Source: an uncultured Draconibacterium sp. (GTDB lineage Bacteria > Bacteroidota > Bacteroidia > Bacteroidales > Prolixibacteraceae). Taken from it: DNA of 64,000 nt. Position numbers and translations under genes: made by a program. This document shows, piece after piece, positions 8,016 to 17,525 of the stretch. The notes under the pieces were generated by a model that searched no databases, had not been told where the DNA came from, and worked only from the letters and a program-made list of their open reading frames with translations. The stretch spans positions 3,158,501-3,222,500 of the forward strand of contig NZ_OY781884.1 in NCBI RefSeq assembly GCF_963677155.1. Reading direction: 5' to 3'. Each line of letters opens with the position of its first letter. Position 1 is the first letter of the stretch.

Positions 8016-11000
8016 TTAGAATGTTACGGTTAATCCCAAGCCCACATAACGTGTTGACGGATCCTGCAGATCGTTGTCATTTCCATAGTCGGGATCAATG
8101 ATATCGGCTTTTTTCCACATAGCAAGGTTGTAACCGTAAGCTGATGCTTCAACTTTTTTGAAAGCATTTACATTGATAAGGTTGGTTAAATCGTAAGAAA
8201 AAGACACTTTGCGTAGTTTTACAAAGCTGCGATCGAAAACATTGGCAAATTTTTCGCTTTCGTCTTGCGACACTCTTGCGCGGTAAGGATAGTTTTGGCT
8301 CCAGGTTTGCCAGCTAACGGCAGTTTCGTTGGGTTGGTATTGGCGTGTATCGGAAATTACGTTTCCTTCAGTATCGGTGGTTAGTTCGCCACTAACAACG
8401 TTTACGGCATCGGGCACATAAACCGGATGACCGGCAGCGTACTCTGCATCGCGGTATTCAACCGAGTTGGGGTGTTTACCTCCCCACCACATTTTTTCTA
8501 CTGTTTTCGACCACATTACGCCGCCAATCGATCCGTCGATATCGATATCGAGCGAAAGGTTTTTGTATTTTAAATGGTTTTGTAAGCCAAACATCCAGTC
8601 GGGAGTCGTATGTCCAAATAATTGCGGATTAGGGTCTTTTGATGGCAGACCGGTTTCTGCCGATACAATAAGCTTACCTTCGGCAGTTTTCATCCAGCCT
8701 GTGGAGTAGTAGTTGTCAACGCGCTCATTCAACGAGTAGTTCCCGTATTTTTTTGCACCGCCATAAATTTCAGTAAGTTTCTTAACGCTTGTTGTCCAGT
8801 TTAATCCAACATCCCAGCGGAAATTACTTTTACGCACTGGATTAGCACTCATCATTACTTCGAAACCATTGGTTGTGTATTGGTTACCATTTACTTTTCT
8901 TGCTTCAAATCCACTTGCTTCAGAAATTGGCAGGTTAATGATTTGATTTTCATCCACAATATTGTAGTAAGTGAAATCAAAACTTAACCGGTTTTTTAAA
9001 AATACGGAAGAAAGCCCCAATTCGAATGAAATAGACTTTTCAGGTTTGATATTTGGATTTGCGATGGCTATTTTTCCTGTTTCAGGATCTGGAATTGGAT
9101 AAGATACTTTTGACGCTCCATTATAAGTTCCTTGATTATTGTAATACGATGAGATTTGGTAAGGATCAAGATCGCTTGATACTTCTGCCCACGATCCGTA
9201 TAATTTTAGGTAGTCAACAGCTTCCGGAAAATCAATAAGGTTTGACAAAAGGGTACTTAAGGAAACCGAAGGGTAGAAGTACGAATTGTTTGAGGTTGGC
9301 AGTGTAGAAGACCAGTCGTTACGTGCAGTAACAGTTAAGAAAAAGGCATCCAGCATATCCCCCGATAAAGTTCCGAATACACTTCGTATTTCGCGTTCCT
9401 GAAAGTAGGTTGATGCTTTTACATTTCCCAGCGAGTTGTTCAAACTATACACCCAGGGAACTACTAAACCATCGGTAGCGTTATATTCCTGCTGGTATTT
9501 TTTGTAAAACATTGATGCTCCGGCGTTGGCACTTAATCCAAATTGCTCGGAGAAATCTTTTTTATACGACAGCAAAATGTCGTTGTCGATATTTACTTGG
9601 TCGGTATTCCATGTTTTGTAATCACCTTCGCGCGGGTCGCCGTAGTTAAGGTATGATTTTGGGCTTTCGCGGTCTTCAAAAGTATGTTTTAACACCGCAG
9701 AGCTTCTTCCCTGTAGGCTCAGGTCTTCGGTAATATCCCACTTCATTTTAACCTGGCCGTTAACCGTATTTCTATCGTGTTTTTGGTTTAGCTCGTTAGC
9801 TGCAAAATACACGTTGTTATACCAGGCGTAGTTGTAGTTGGCCTGGCGGTAGCCTTCCTGCCCGGGAATATACATGTGTTCTTTCAGTTCTTGTCCGTTT
9901 ACATCGTCGCCCATCCAGATAAGTATGGTGTACATGTGGTTTTTAGGACCGTAGCCATAGCGAGGATAATTGGGCGAATAAACTTTGTTGTACGACAGTT
10001 TGGCATCGAGTGTAAGGTTTGAAGTAAGGTTGTATAACCCGTTAAAAGTTAGGCCTCCGGTTTTTAGTTTTGAGTTGGGTACTCTCCCTTTCTCTGACTG
10101 GTAAAAGCCTGAAAAACGTGTTGATGCTTTTTCGTTTTTTGATGCGATTGAAAAGTTTGATGTTGACACAATGCCGGTTCCCATAAAGTCTTTCAGGTTG
10201 TTGTGGTATTTCCAAGGTATTGGAACCCTCGAATAGCGCGATTTATCATCGTATTGCGTTCCCGAAACATCGCCCCACCACGGAATAGTTTCGCCTGTTA
10301 CATTGTCGTAAATCGGGCTGTTCCACTGCGGAATTTCAAGGTTGTCGGAGAATTTGGGGCCCCATATCATATCTCCGTCTGAGATACCACCGTCTTGTCC
10401 GTCCCAGAACTCGTACTTGCCATTCGATCCGTTTCCATATTCGTTTTGTGTTTCCGGGAAAACGGTGTAACCAGCCGAAATCATTGTGCTGTTTGAGATG
10501 GTAATATTCAGACCCTTTTTGGCAGCTTTTTTGGTAGTAATAAGAATAGCCCCGTTCCTTCCCCGCGATCCGTAAAGCGACGAGGCAGTGGGCCCTTTTA
10601 GTACTACAATGTTTGCAATGTCGGCAGATGAAACATCAAAAAAGTCGGTTTCAACCGGAACTTCATCAATTACAATCAGCGGCTCTTTGCCACGAAGATG
10701 GAAGCCGGGGCTTTGAAAAATACCTGTTTTGGTATCAACGGTTAAACCGGCTACCTGACCACTTAACATGTTCCCCATGTTGGGCGCATTAACACTGGTT
10801 ATGGTTTCCGCCTTTACTTCCTGAGTAGTATAACCAAGCGCTTTTTTCTCCTGGCTAATACCCAGAGCAGTTACAATAACTTCATCAATTTCCTGAAGGT
10901 CTTCTGCTAAAACAACATTAAGCAGGGTGTTCCCCTCAACCGGTACTTCTTTTGCTGTATAGCCAATAAACGAAAACAAAAGCGTTGCGTTTTCGCTCAC

Positions 11001-11183
11001 TTCAATTCGGTAATTTCCATTGGAGTCGGAAACTGTTCCGTTTGATGTTCCTTTTTCCATAATAGTTACTCCGGGTAAGGAAAGTCCGTTTGTTTCTGTA
11101 ATTCTTCCCGTAATTTCCTTCTTCTGGGCAAAAAGGACTAGCCCCATCATCAGAAATCCGATAGTTACAATAAAGTGTTTCAT
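8016..11183 (-). CDS. SusC/RagA-family TonB-linked outer-membrane transporter
   Basis: A 1055-residue outer-membrane protein. Order of parts: signal peptide (IGFLMMGLVLFAQ), a carboxypeptidase-D-like beta-sandwich (ITGRITETNGLSLPGVTI to FSFIGYTAKEVPV), the TonB-box-like EIDEVIVTALG, the plug (GNMLSGQVAGLTVDTKTG, PLIVIDEVPVET, IVVLKGPTASSLYGSRG) and a 22-strand barrel ending VGLGLTVTF. It imports a ligand trapped by its SusD partner, driven by TonB-ExbBD. The length and plug signature are those of the family. It is the first gene of the SusCD-GDPD-PHP run. No ECF sigma/anti-sigma pair or hybrid two-component regulator is next to it, so its control is not visible here. Confidence 0.95.
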   Translation of the reverse strand: MKHFIVTIGFLMMGLVLFAQKKEITGRITETNGLSLPGVTIMEKGTSNGTVSDSNGNYRIEVSENATLLFSFIGYTAKEVPVEGNTLLNVVLAEDLQEIDEVIVTALGISQEKKALGYTTQEVKAETITSVNAPNMGNMLSGQVAGLTVDTKTGIFQSPGFHLRGKEPLIVIDEVPVETDFFDVSSADIANIVVLKGPTASSLYGSRGRNGAILITTKKAAKKGLNITISNSTMISAGYTVFPETQNEYGNGSNGKYEFWDGQDGGISDGDMIWGPKFSDNLEIPQWNSPIYDNVTGETIPWWGDVSGTQYDDKSRYSRVPIPWKYHNNLKDFMGTGIVSTSNFSIASKNEKASTRFSGFYQSEKGRVPNSKLKTGGLTFNGLYNLTSNLTLDAKLSYNKVYSPNYPRYGYGPKNHMYTILIWMGDDVNGQELKEHMYIPGQEGYRQANYNYAWYNNVYFAANELNQKHDRNTVNGQVKMKWDITEDLSLQGRSSAVLKHTFEDRESPKSYLNYGDPREGDYKTWNTDQVNIDNDILLSYKKDFSEQFGLSANAGASMFYKKYQQEYNATDGLVVPWVYSLNNSLGNVKASTYFQEREIRSVFGTLSGDMLDAFFLTVTARNDWSSTLPTSNNSYFYPSVSLSTLLSNLIDFPEAVDYLKLYGSWAEVSSDLDPYQISSYYNNQGTYNGASKVSYPIPDPETGKIAIANPNIKPEKSISFELGLSSVFLKNRLSFDFTYYNIVDENQIINLPISEASGFEARKVNGNQYTTNGFEVMMSANPVRKSNFRWDVGLNWTTSVKKLTEIYGGAKKYGNYSLNERVDNYYSTGWMKTAEGKLIVSAETGLPSKDPNPQLFGHTTPDWMFGLQNHLKYKNLSLDIDIDGSIGGVMWSKTVEKMWWGGKHPNSVEYRDAEYAAGHPVYVPDAVNVVSGELTTDTEGNVISDTRQYQPNETAVSWQTWSQNYPYRARVSQDESEKFANVFDRSFVKLRKVSFSYDLTNLINVNAFKKVEASAYGYNLAMWKKADIIDPDYGNDNDLQDPSTRYVGLGLTVTF

Positions 11184-11373
11184 AGATACGTAGATTTGTG
11201 TAAATACTTTGATTCGATTTCTATTAATTTTTAATCATAGTAAACCCATTTTAACCTACTTGCGTAAGTCAATTTTATGAAATGCAGTGTTTATTGTAGC
11301 TGAAAAATGGCTCCGTAAAATTGAGGAGCGTTGGATATGATTATCCGGTATTCATTATACTATTCTATTGGAT
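11184..11373 (-). other. Leader region of the SusC gene
   Basis: A 190-base AT-rich gap between the metallophosphoesterase stop and the SusC start; the two genes run in the same direction, so this is both the 5' leader of the SusC gene and the space after... the phosphoesterase lies on its upstream side. I found no TAnnTTTG box, hairpin or repeat in it. Confidence 0.3.
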
Positions 11374-12309
11374 TTAGAATTTATATTCTTTTAAATCAGT
11401 AGTAATGGTTCCGTCGGCATAAAAGTCGATTATTGCATAAGCCGGGCCAAATTCCTGATAACTGCCATCCCACCAACCGCCACACGCGGCACCGTTGCAA
11501 TGGTAGTGTACGCCCAAATATTCAGTTTTGTCGGCCAGGTGAACATGCCCGCTTAATGCTGCTTTTACATTTGGGTGTTTATAAAAAAGGTCTTTTAACT
11601 TTTTTGAATCAGTGTGCATCCAGGCTCCGGGAACCTGCCATTGGCCGTCTTTTACATTGTTGCCATCGTAAAAAACTGATGCAGATAAAATTGGGATATG
11701 CGAAACAATACATATTGGTGTTGAAGCTTCAGTATGGTTTAATTCTTTCTTTAACCACTGAAACTGTTCATCATCGAGTAGGGCAGTGTAACTTGCATTT
11801 TCTACTGGTGCCGGACTGTCGAGACAAATAAATTTCCAGCCTTTGTGTTCGAATGCATAAAATCGTTCTTCGAGTTCCAGCATTTTCATGGCCCATGCTT
11901 TTCCGTATAGCGGATCGTTCTGGATGGGTTGGTCTTTTAGTCCCCATCCCCAAACATCGTGGTTGCCAATGCAGCTGTATAAAGGGTATTGTAACTCATT
12001 TTTATAATAGCGCGTCCAGGCAGCCCACTGCTGCTCCACTTCTTCTTTCGAATGCTTAAGGGCATCCATAATATTATCACCGGTGTTGAGCACAAAATCA
12101 GGCTTGTCTTCCATTTGGTGAATCTCTTTCAACAATTGTTTCATTCCGCGGGCTACTTTCTCCGATTCAAAAATGTGCATATCAGTTAAGTGAGCGATTC
12201 GGAATAACCGATCTTTACTCTCATCGGGAGTGATGTTTGTTGTAAAGGATAATGTTGATACGGAGAGCGCTGATGTTCCAAGTGCTCCAAGAAAATTTCG
12301 TCGTTTCAT
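11374..12309 (-). CDS. Calcineurin-like metallophosphoesterase, exported
   Basis: A 311-residue protein with a complete binuclear-metal phosphoesterase set: HLTDMHIFES (D-x-H), LNTGDNIMDAL (GD), GNHDVWGWG (GNHD), IVSHIPILS (H) and SGHVHLADK (GHxH). The N-terminus MKRRNFLGALGTSALSV has a twin-arginine-like RRNFLG start followed by a hydrophobic stretch, so export by Tat or Sec to the periplasm is likely. The overall order matches the CpdA/3',5'-cyclic-nucleotide phosphodiesterase-like group, but substrates in this superfamily vary widely. It lies directly upstream of SusC on the same strand and adds a third phosphoesterase to the locus. Confidence 0.85.
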   Translation of the reverse strand: MKRRNFLGALGTSALSVSTLSFTTNITPDESKDRLFRIAHLTDMHIFESEKVARGMKQLLKEIHQMEDKPDFVLNTGDNIMDALKHSKEEVEQQWAAWTRYYKNELQYPLYSCIGNHDVWGWGLKDQPIQNDPLYGKAWAMKMLELEERFYAFEHKGWKFICLDSPAPVENASYTALLDDEQFQWLKKELNHTEASTPICIVSHIPILSASVFYDGNNVKDGQWQVPGAWMHTDSKKLKDLFYKHPNVKAALSGHVHLADKTEYLGVHYHCNGAACGGWWDGSYQEFGPAYAIIDFYADGTITTDLKEYKF

Positions 12310-12462
12310 TGCATTGATTTAAGTGTCCGCAAGTTGACGACTATTTGTAAACAGTATGTTTTCTCAGTTTTATTTATTCTGTATAAAAAGCATTCTAACG
12401 TTAATATTAGGTTATTCGATTCTCATTTCCCGCACATTTGTTTCAAAAAGCGGAGTTTGAAT

Positions 12463-14865
12463 TTAAAATTTAAATAATGCAGAAATAACAAAGTTCATTC
12501 CCGGCGACACAACTCCCGAAGAATAAGGACGATAGCGTTTGTTGAAAATGTTTTCTATTCCGCCACTCAGTGTCAGGCTTGAATTCAATTGGTAGTTCGA
12601 TTTTATGTTGGCCGTCCACCATGATGGCGAATACGGATTGCCGTTTTCATCGGGAATATACAAATGAGGTTTGTCTTGCTCGTCGGGAGCCAGATTCTCG
12701 AAATTAAGTTTGCCATTGTAGTTTACGTAGAAATCAAGGTACAATTTTGGCCCTTCGAAAATAATGTGCGACGAACCAAATACCGGCGGCACATGTCGAA
12801 TGGGTAAACCCTCCGAATCTTCTCCTTTTGTAACAGTAATATCGTGGCGGGTTCGCCACTGGTTATTAAAGAGGTATTCTATATTCACCGTTGTTCCGTA
12901 AATGGTTGCCGACTCGGCATTCACCAATGCTTCCACGCGGCTCATTTCGCCGTCGTATAAAATAGAGTCCTGTCCGAGTCCGTCGAAAGCTCGCCGAACC
13001 ATGGCATCTTTCATCCAGGTGTAAAAACCGGTAAGTTCAACCTTCACTTTATTTTGGTACGATCGGATTAGACTTAGCTCCAGGTTGCGGGCATATTCCG
13101 GTTTTAAGTCGGGATTGGGAACCACAACCGTGCCGGGTTCCGAGTCGAAAACCTTGGCAACATCATCAATATTGGGCGAGCGAAAACCGGTGGAGCCATG
13201 AATATTAATTTGCCACTCGGTAGTGGGGTGCCAAACAAGGCCCAGGTTCCCGTTAAAGGCCGAGTTGTTCATATTGAATCCATCGAAGGGGAACTGATAA
13301 TAGTTGGAGTCGAATTTGCCTTCTAAATGCGTGTAGGTAAAGCGCGATCCCATCTGGAAAATAATTTTGGGGCTGATGGAATATTTAAAAGAGTAATACG
13401 CCGCCAGGCTCGAATACTTTGAGTCGTTGGGATAACGCGGAGCAATATTTTCCTGTTCACCCGAGAGCAGATTTTCGGAAAAGCCGGTTGAACCGACCTT
13501 GTTAAAATAGCCTTCTAAACCATAAAATAGTTCACTTTTTTTATCGATATCTTTTCCAAAATCGAGGTTGGCCGAATATACATTTACATTTTCGGTGCGG
13601 TTACGCAGTACGTCTTTATTCCGTTTGCGGTCGTGTCGGCTTTCGGTGTAATCCTGGTAGCCCAACAGCAAGTTTGCCTTGTTGAATAATAACATTTCTT
13701 TTTTCAGTTGCAGTCGCCCCGATAAAAGTGTCCATTCTTGCGGTCCATAATACCATTCGGCATATTTTAGTTCATCGCCACTGTACTGAATAAGCCTGTC
13801 GTAACGCGGAATATCACTGGTTTGCGAGTGCTGGGCGCTCAGAGTCATATCAATTGTTTCATTGGGTCTGTAGCGCAGTTTCCCCAATAAGTTAAACTGG
13901 TTGTAGCCTGTATATTTTTGTTCGCGGTTGTTGCTGTTTTGCACAATCTGGTCTTCGCCGGAATAAGGAGCGTCCGCCACATATTCGGGACGTAAATATT
14001 CGTCGGGGCCGGAAGTTCCCATTGTTAAATCATCAAAATCGGTGAAGGTCGCGCTAATTACTGATGCCCATTTTTTGCCACCAAAATTATATGAGAAATG
14101 TCCGGTTTTTTCAAAATTGGCAGTTGAGTAGCGGGCGTATACTTTTCCAAAAGCTTCAAAATCATCGTTTGTCGAAAGTTTGGGCGAAAGCGTGTTAAAA
14201 CTCATTACGCCTCCTAGTGCATCGCTTCCGTAAATTACCGACCCCGGTCCAAAAATAACTTCGGTATTTTGCAGGCTTTGCGCATCAACAGAAATTACAT
14301 TTTGCAGATTTCCGCTGCGGTAAATGGCATTGTTCATCCGAATTCCGTCTACCATAATCAGAACGCGGTTGGCAGCAAAACCACGGATCATCGGACTGCC
14401 GCCTCCCATCTGGCTTTTTTGGATAAATATACCACTTTCGGTACCCAGCATGTCGGCAGTGGTTTGCGGATTGTAATGCATTATTTCCTCGGGCTGTATT
14501 GATATTATGGTATGCGGAATCTCTGTTTTCGACTGTTTCCAGCGGTTTACCGAAACAACTATTTCATCAAGCCGTACCGGACTTTCAACCAATAGCACCG
14601 TTCGGCTATGATTTTCAATTTTTTGGCGAGTGCTTACAAACGGTATGTAAGATGAATGTTTGAAAAGTATTTTTTCATCCTCCCAAAAACCGTCGAGTTT
14701 TGCCCTGCCTTCGTCATCGGTTTGTGTAAGAAAGTTATCAGAAATAAGTATGGCATGCTCAATTGGCGAACTGGTTTTGGCATTTATTACACGAACATAC
14801 GACTGAGCAGAAACACCGGAAACAGAAAGCAGAAATATAAAAAAGGCTAGTTTTAATTTTATCAC
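12463..14865 (-). CDS. TonB-dependent receptor (haem/haemoprotein-receptor-like)
   Basis: An 800-residue outer-membrane receptor with signal peptide (FFIFLLSVSGVSAQ), a short carboxypeptidase-regulatory-like domain, a DEIVVSVNRW TonB-box region and a plug containing GGGSPMIRGFAANRVLIMVD, RMNNAIYRSGNLQNV and VIFGPGSVIYGSDALGGV. This plug signature is close to that of haemoglobin/haem and related receptors in Bacteroidota. The barrel ends with FVISALFKF, a standard aromatic C-terminus. Ligand specificity cannot be settled from sequence; vitamin B12 or a siderophore are alternatives. A TACATTTG promoter box lies just upstream, so it probably has its own transcript. It is flanked by two metallophosphoesterase genes. 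Confidence 0.85.
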   Translation of the reverse strand: MIKLKLAFFIFLLSVSGVSAQSYVRVINAKTSSPIEHAILISDNFLTQTDDEGRAKLDGFWEDEKILFKHSSYIPFVSTRQKIENHSRTVLLVESPVRLDEIVVSVNRWKQSKTEIPHTIISIQPEEIMHYNPQTTADMLGTESGIFIQKSQMGGGSPMIRGFAANRVLIMVDGIRMNNAIYRSGNLQNVISVDAQSLQNTEVIFGPGSVIYGSDALGGVMSFNTLSPKLSTNDDFEAFGKVYARYSTANFEKTGHFSYNFGGKKWASVISATFTDFDDLTMGTSGPDEYLRPEYVADAPYSGEDQIVQNSNNREQKYTGYNQFNLLGKLRYRPNETIDMTLSAQHSQTSDIPRYDRLIQYSGDELKYAEWYYGPQEWTLLSGRLQLKKEMLLFNKANLLLGYQDYTESRHDRKRNKDVLRNRTENVNVYSANLDFGKDIDKKSELFYGLEGYFNKVGSTGFSENLLSGEQENIAPRYPNDSKYSSLAAYYSFKYSISPKIIFQMGSRFTYTHLEGKFDSNYYQFPFDGFNMNNSAFNGNLGLVWHPTTEWQINIHGSTGFRSPNIDDVAKVFDSEPGTVVVPNPDLKPEYARNLELSLIRSYQNKVKVELTGFYTWMKDAMVRRAFDGLGQDSILYDGEMSRVEALVNAESATIYGTTVNIEYLFNNQWRTRHDITVTKGEDSEGLPIRHVPPVFGSSHIIFEGPKLYLDFYVNYNGKLNFENLAPDEQDKPHLYIPDENGNPYSPSWWTANIKSNYQLNSSLTLSGGIENIFNKRYRPYSSGVVSPGMNFVISALFKF

Positions 14866-14881
14866 AGGAAATAATTTTGCG

Positions 14882-14911
14882 CAAATGTATTATTTGGTCG
14901 CGTTACAACAA
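14882..14911 (-). promoter_or_regulatory. Bacteroidota-type promoter of the TonB receptor gene
   Basis: On the minus strand TACATTTG (14882-14889) matches the TAnnTTTG -7 box, with a TTG (14909-14911) 19 bases further upstream as a -33 element. The predicted transcript start is about ten bases before the ATG at 14865. Confidence 0.55.
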
Positions 14912-14945
14912 AAATTATGCCCTGATGCTTTCTGCGAAGGGGGGA

Positions 14946-15797
14946 TTAATTATTGAATACAAGTTGGTTAAAAAGTGTGGTGTAAAGCTCCTTTTTTGTA
15001 GGAATTAAAAGGTCTTCAGGTTCAGCCTCATTGTGCTCGATAGTATTGAACGTTGTCGCATAATTACATAAGTTCCAGGAGCCGTTTTCAAATTCGGCGG
15101 CGGTAAAATTTTCAACCCAGTCGCCGGTGTTGATGTAACGAATTGATCGGTTATTGTAATGCAATATTTTATCAACTGCTCTGTGGGTATGCCCGCAAAT
15201 TATCAGGTCAACATTTTTTTCGTAGGCCAGTTTTGCGAGTTTGGTTTCAAATTTTGTGGTTTCGGTGTTCGGATTACCCAGCAATTCTTTGAGCCATTTA
15301 TATAAAACAACATCGTTAATCCGAATTGTTTTAAGTATTAAATTGATGAGTTTATTAAAAAGCGTTACCAAACCGTAAGCCGCAGCTCCAAATTTGGCAA
15401 GCCATTTAGCTTTATGAATAACCGAATCAATGAGGTCGCCGTGAAAAATCAGTGTTTTTTGGTTGTCGAGGTGGAGCGTTATTTGGTCAACAATTCTTAG
15501 TTTGCCCATTGTCGTGTTGCCCAGTTCGCGCAAAAACTCATCGTGGTTACCGGTTACATAAACTACCTCCGTTCCTTTTTCCATCATTTTTATCAGTTGG
15601 CGCACCACTTTTAAATGGGCTTTCGGGAAATAGTTTCGCGAAAAACGCCAGGCATCAATAATGTCGCCATTCAGAACTAACTGTTTGGGAAGAATGGATT
15701 TGAGGTATTTGAGAATTTCCGTCGCCTTACAAGCATGTGTCGCGAGATGAAAATCGGAAACAACAACAATATCAGGTTTTCTTACTTGCTTTGCCAT
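14946..15797 (-). CDS. LpxH-like metallophosphoesterase (UDP-2,3-diacylglucosamine diphosphatase family)
   Basis: A 283-residue cytoplasmic protein with the metallophosphoesterase motifs VVSDFHLATHA (D-x-H), LNGDIIDAWRF (GD-x2-D), VTGNHDEFLREL (GNHD), IFHGDLID and ICGHTHRAVDK (GHTH), then YINTGDWVENFTA near the end. The GDIIDAW and TGDWVEN stretches are typical of the LpxH/LpxH2-like group that cleaves UDP-2,3-diacylglucosamine in lipid A synthesis. The protein has an inserted hydrophobic helix region in the middle (about residues 125-150) that could dock on the membrane. Whether it is the lipid A enzyme or a paralogue is uncertain. It lies upstream of the TonB receptor on the same strand. 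Confidence 0.75.
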   Translation of the reverse strand: MAKQVRKPDIVVVSDFHLATHACKATEILKYLKSILPKQLVLNGDIIDAWRFSRNYFPKAHLKVVRQLIKMMEKGTEVVYVTGNHDEFLRELGNTTMGKLRIVDQITLHLDNQKTLIFHGDLIDSVIHKAKWLAKFGAAAYGLVTLFNKLINLILKTIRINDVVLYKWLKELLGNPNTETTKFETKLAKLAYEKNVDLIICGHTHRAVDKILHYNNRSIRYINTGDWVENFTAAEFENGSWNLCNYATTFNTIEHNEAEPEDLLIPTKKELYTTLFNQLVFNN

Positions 15798-15885
15798 AAT
15801 TTGTTTGTCTGTTACAAATATGCTGTGCAGTAATCAATTGAGTGTGAACAGAAAGCTAATTATTTGTGAAGTTTTTGTACAAAAA

Positions 15886-15911
15886 ATCCGGGCTGAACAT
15901 TCGGCCCGGAT
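15886..15911 (-). terminator. Rho-independent terminator of the glutamate dehydrogenase gene
   Basis: Perfect eight-base arms ATCCGGGC/GCCCGGAT with a ten-base loop, followed on the minus strand by a run of six T. It lies 25 bases after the stop codon. Confidence 0.8.
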
Positions 15912-15936
15912 AGAATATAAATTATTATGGGTTAAG

Positions 15937-17292
15937 CTATACCAATCCCTGAGCTATCATGGAATTAGCAACTTTTACAAAGCCTGCAATGTTTGCGCCT
16001 TTTACGTAGTTGGTAAAATCAGCACTCTCTTTTCCGTATTTCACACACATTTTGTGAATGTTTTGCATAATCGAATGTAATTTGGTATCCACCTCTTCGC
16101 GGCTCCACGAAATACGCATACTGTTTTGTGTCATTTCCAATCCTGATACGGCAACTCCACCGGCGTTGGCCGCTTTTCCCGGTCCGTAAAGAATTTGTTT
16201 CTCAAGGAAATAATGTACCGCATCTTCGGTGCTCGGCATGTTGGCACCTTCAGCCACCAAATAACAACCATTGTTAAGCAGCATTTTTGCCTCTTCAAGA
16301 TTTAGCTCATTTTCGGTAGCACAAGGCAAGGCTACATCGCATTTTACGCTCCACGGACGTTGTTTTTCCATGTATTTTACGGAGTATTTGTCGGCGTATT
16401 CCTTTATCCTTCCGCGATGTATATTTTTCAGTTCCATTACAAAATTCAGTTTTTCCCGATCAATGCCTTCCGGATCGTAAATTGAGCCGCTTGAGTCGGA
16501 CAAGGTTACCACTTTACCGCCAAGTTCAATTACTTTTCCGGTGGCAAATTGTGCTACGTTTCCTGAACCTGAAACAGCCACTACTTTTCCTTTAAAACTT
16601 TCTCCGCGCGTTTCCAACATTTCTTCGGCAAAATACACGGCGCCATAACCGGTAGCCTCCGGCCTTATCAGCGAACCTCCCCACTCAACGCCTTTTCCGG
16701 TTAATACTCCGGTAAATTCGTTTCGCAGGCGTTTGTATTGGCCAAAAAGGAAGCCAATCTCACGTCCGCCAACACCAATATCGCCGGCCGGCACATCGGT
16801 GTACGGCCCTATATGGCGAGACAATTCGGTCATAAAACTTTGACAGAAACGCATTACTTCATTGTCCGATTTGTTTTTCGGATCGAAATCAGAACCTCCT
16901 TTTCCGCCCCCCATTGGCAACGAAGTAAGGCTGTTTTTCAAAACCTGTTCAAAAGCCAAAAATTTAAGAATACTCTGATTTACGGTTGGGTGAAAACGCA
17001 AGCCACCTTTGTAGGGGCCAATGGCGCTGTTCATTTCTACACGATAGCCACGGTTGATATGAATTTTTCCACGGTCGTCTATCCACGGAACACGGAATTG
17101 GATGATGCGCTCTGGTTCAATCATACGTTCCAGAATTTGTGCGTGAAGATACCTTGGATTGTCGAGTAGAAAATCGGCCAGCGATTCAACAACTTCGTGC
17201 ACTGCCTGGTAAAACTCAGGTTGTCCCGGATCTTTTGCCTGTACGTAGTTCATAAAATCATCAACAAATAGCTTACTGTTTTTAGTGTTCAT
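15937..17292 (-). CDS. gdhA: Glutamate dehydrogenase, probably NADP-specific
   Basis: A 451-residue hexameric-type Glu dehydrogenase. Key parts are GPYKGGLRFHPTVNQ (substrate lysine region), LPMGGGKGGSDFDP (catalytic lysine), the aspartate in TDVPAGDIGVGGREIG, the Rossmann loop VAVSGSGNVAQFA around residue 245, and AEGANMPST. The enzyme interconverts 2-oxoglutarate plus ammonia and glutamate, linking nitrogen assimilation to the TCA cycle. The length (about 450) and the S-G-S-G-N nucleotide loop suit the NADP-linked biosynthetic class, but cofactor preference is inferred. It is monocistronic, with a strong terminator behind it and divergent leuS in front. Confidence 0.95.
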   Translation of the reverse strand: MNTKNSKLFVDDFMNYVQAKDPGQPEFYQAVHEVVESLADFLLDNPRYLHAQILERMIEPERIIQFRVPWIDDRGKIHINRGYRVEMNSAIGPYKGGLRFHPTVNQSILKFLAFEQVLKNSLTSLPMGGGKGGSDFDPKNKSDNEVMRFCQSFMTELSRHIGPYTDVPAGDIGVGGREIGFLFGQYKRLRNEFTGVLTGKGVEWGGSLIRPEATGYGAVYFAEEMLETRGESFKGKVVAVSGSGNVAQFATGKVIELGGKVVTLSDSSGSIYDPEGIDREKLNFVMELKNIHRGRIKEYADKYSVKYMEKQRPWSVKCDVALPCATENELNLEEAKMLLNNGCYLVAEGANMPSTEDAVHYFLEKQILYGPGKAANAGGVAVSGLEMTQNSMRISWSREEVDTKLHSIMQNIHKMCVKYGKESADFTNYVKGANIAGFVKVANSMIAQGLV

Positions 17293-17483
17293 TTTAATGG
17301 TATTAGTTTTTATATGTTGAAGTTACGAAAAAAAGAAGTAGTTATCCTGTTGCTTTTCAGCATACTAATTGGTACCTAAAATATTAGACTGCTTGATATA
17401 GACCCAATCAGTTGTAAACTCAATCATTTTGTTTTGATTTATTTTGAATGTGTAAAATCGCCTGATACATCCAACAAAAATTT

Positions 17484-17491
17484 TATCTTTG
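17484..17491 (+). promoter_or_regulatory. Promoter-like -7 box (TATCTTTG) of leuS
   Basis: An exact TAnnTTTG match 34 bases before the leuS ATG. A CTG at 17462-17464 is at the right distance to act as a degenerate -33 element. Confidence 0.5.
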
Positions 17492-17525
17492 CGCCTTTAA
17501 AATCAGAATCTTATTACGTAAGAAA

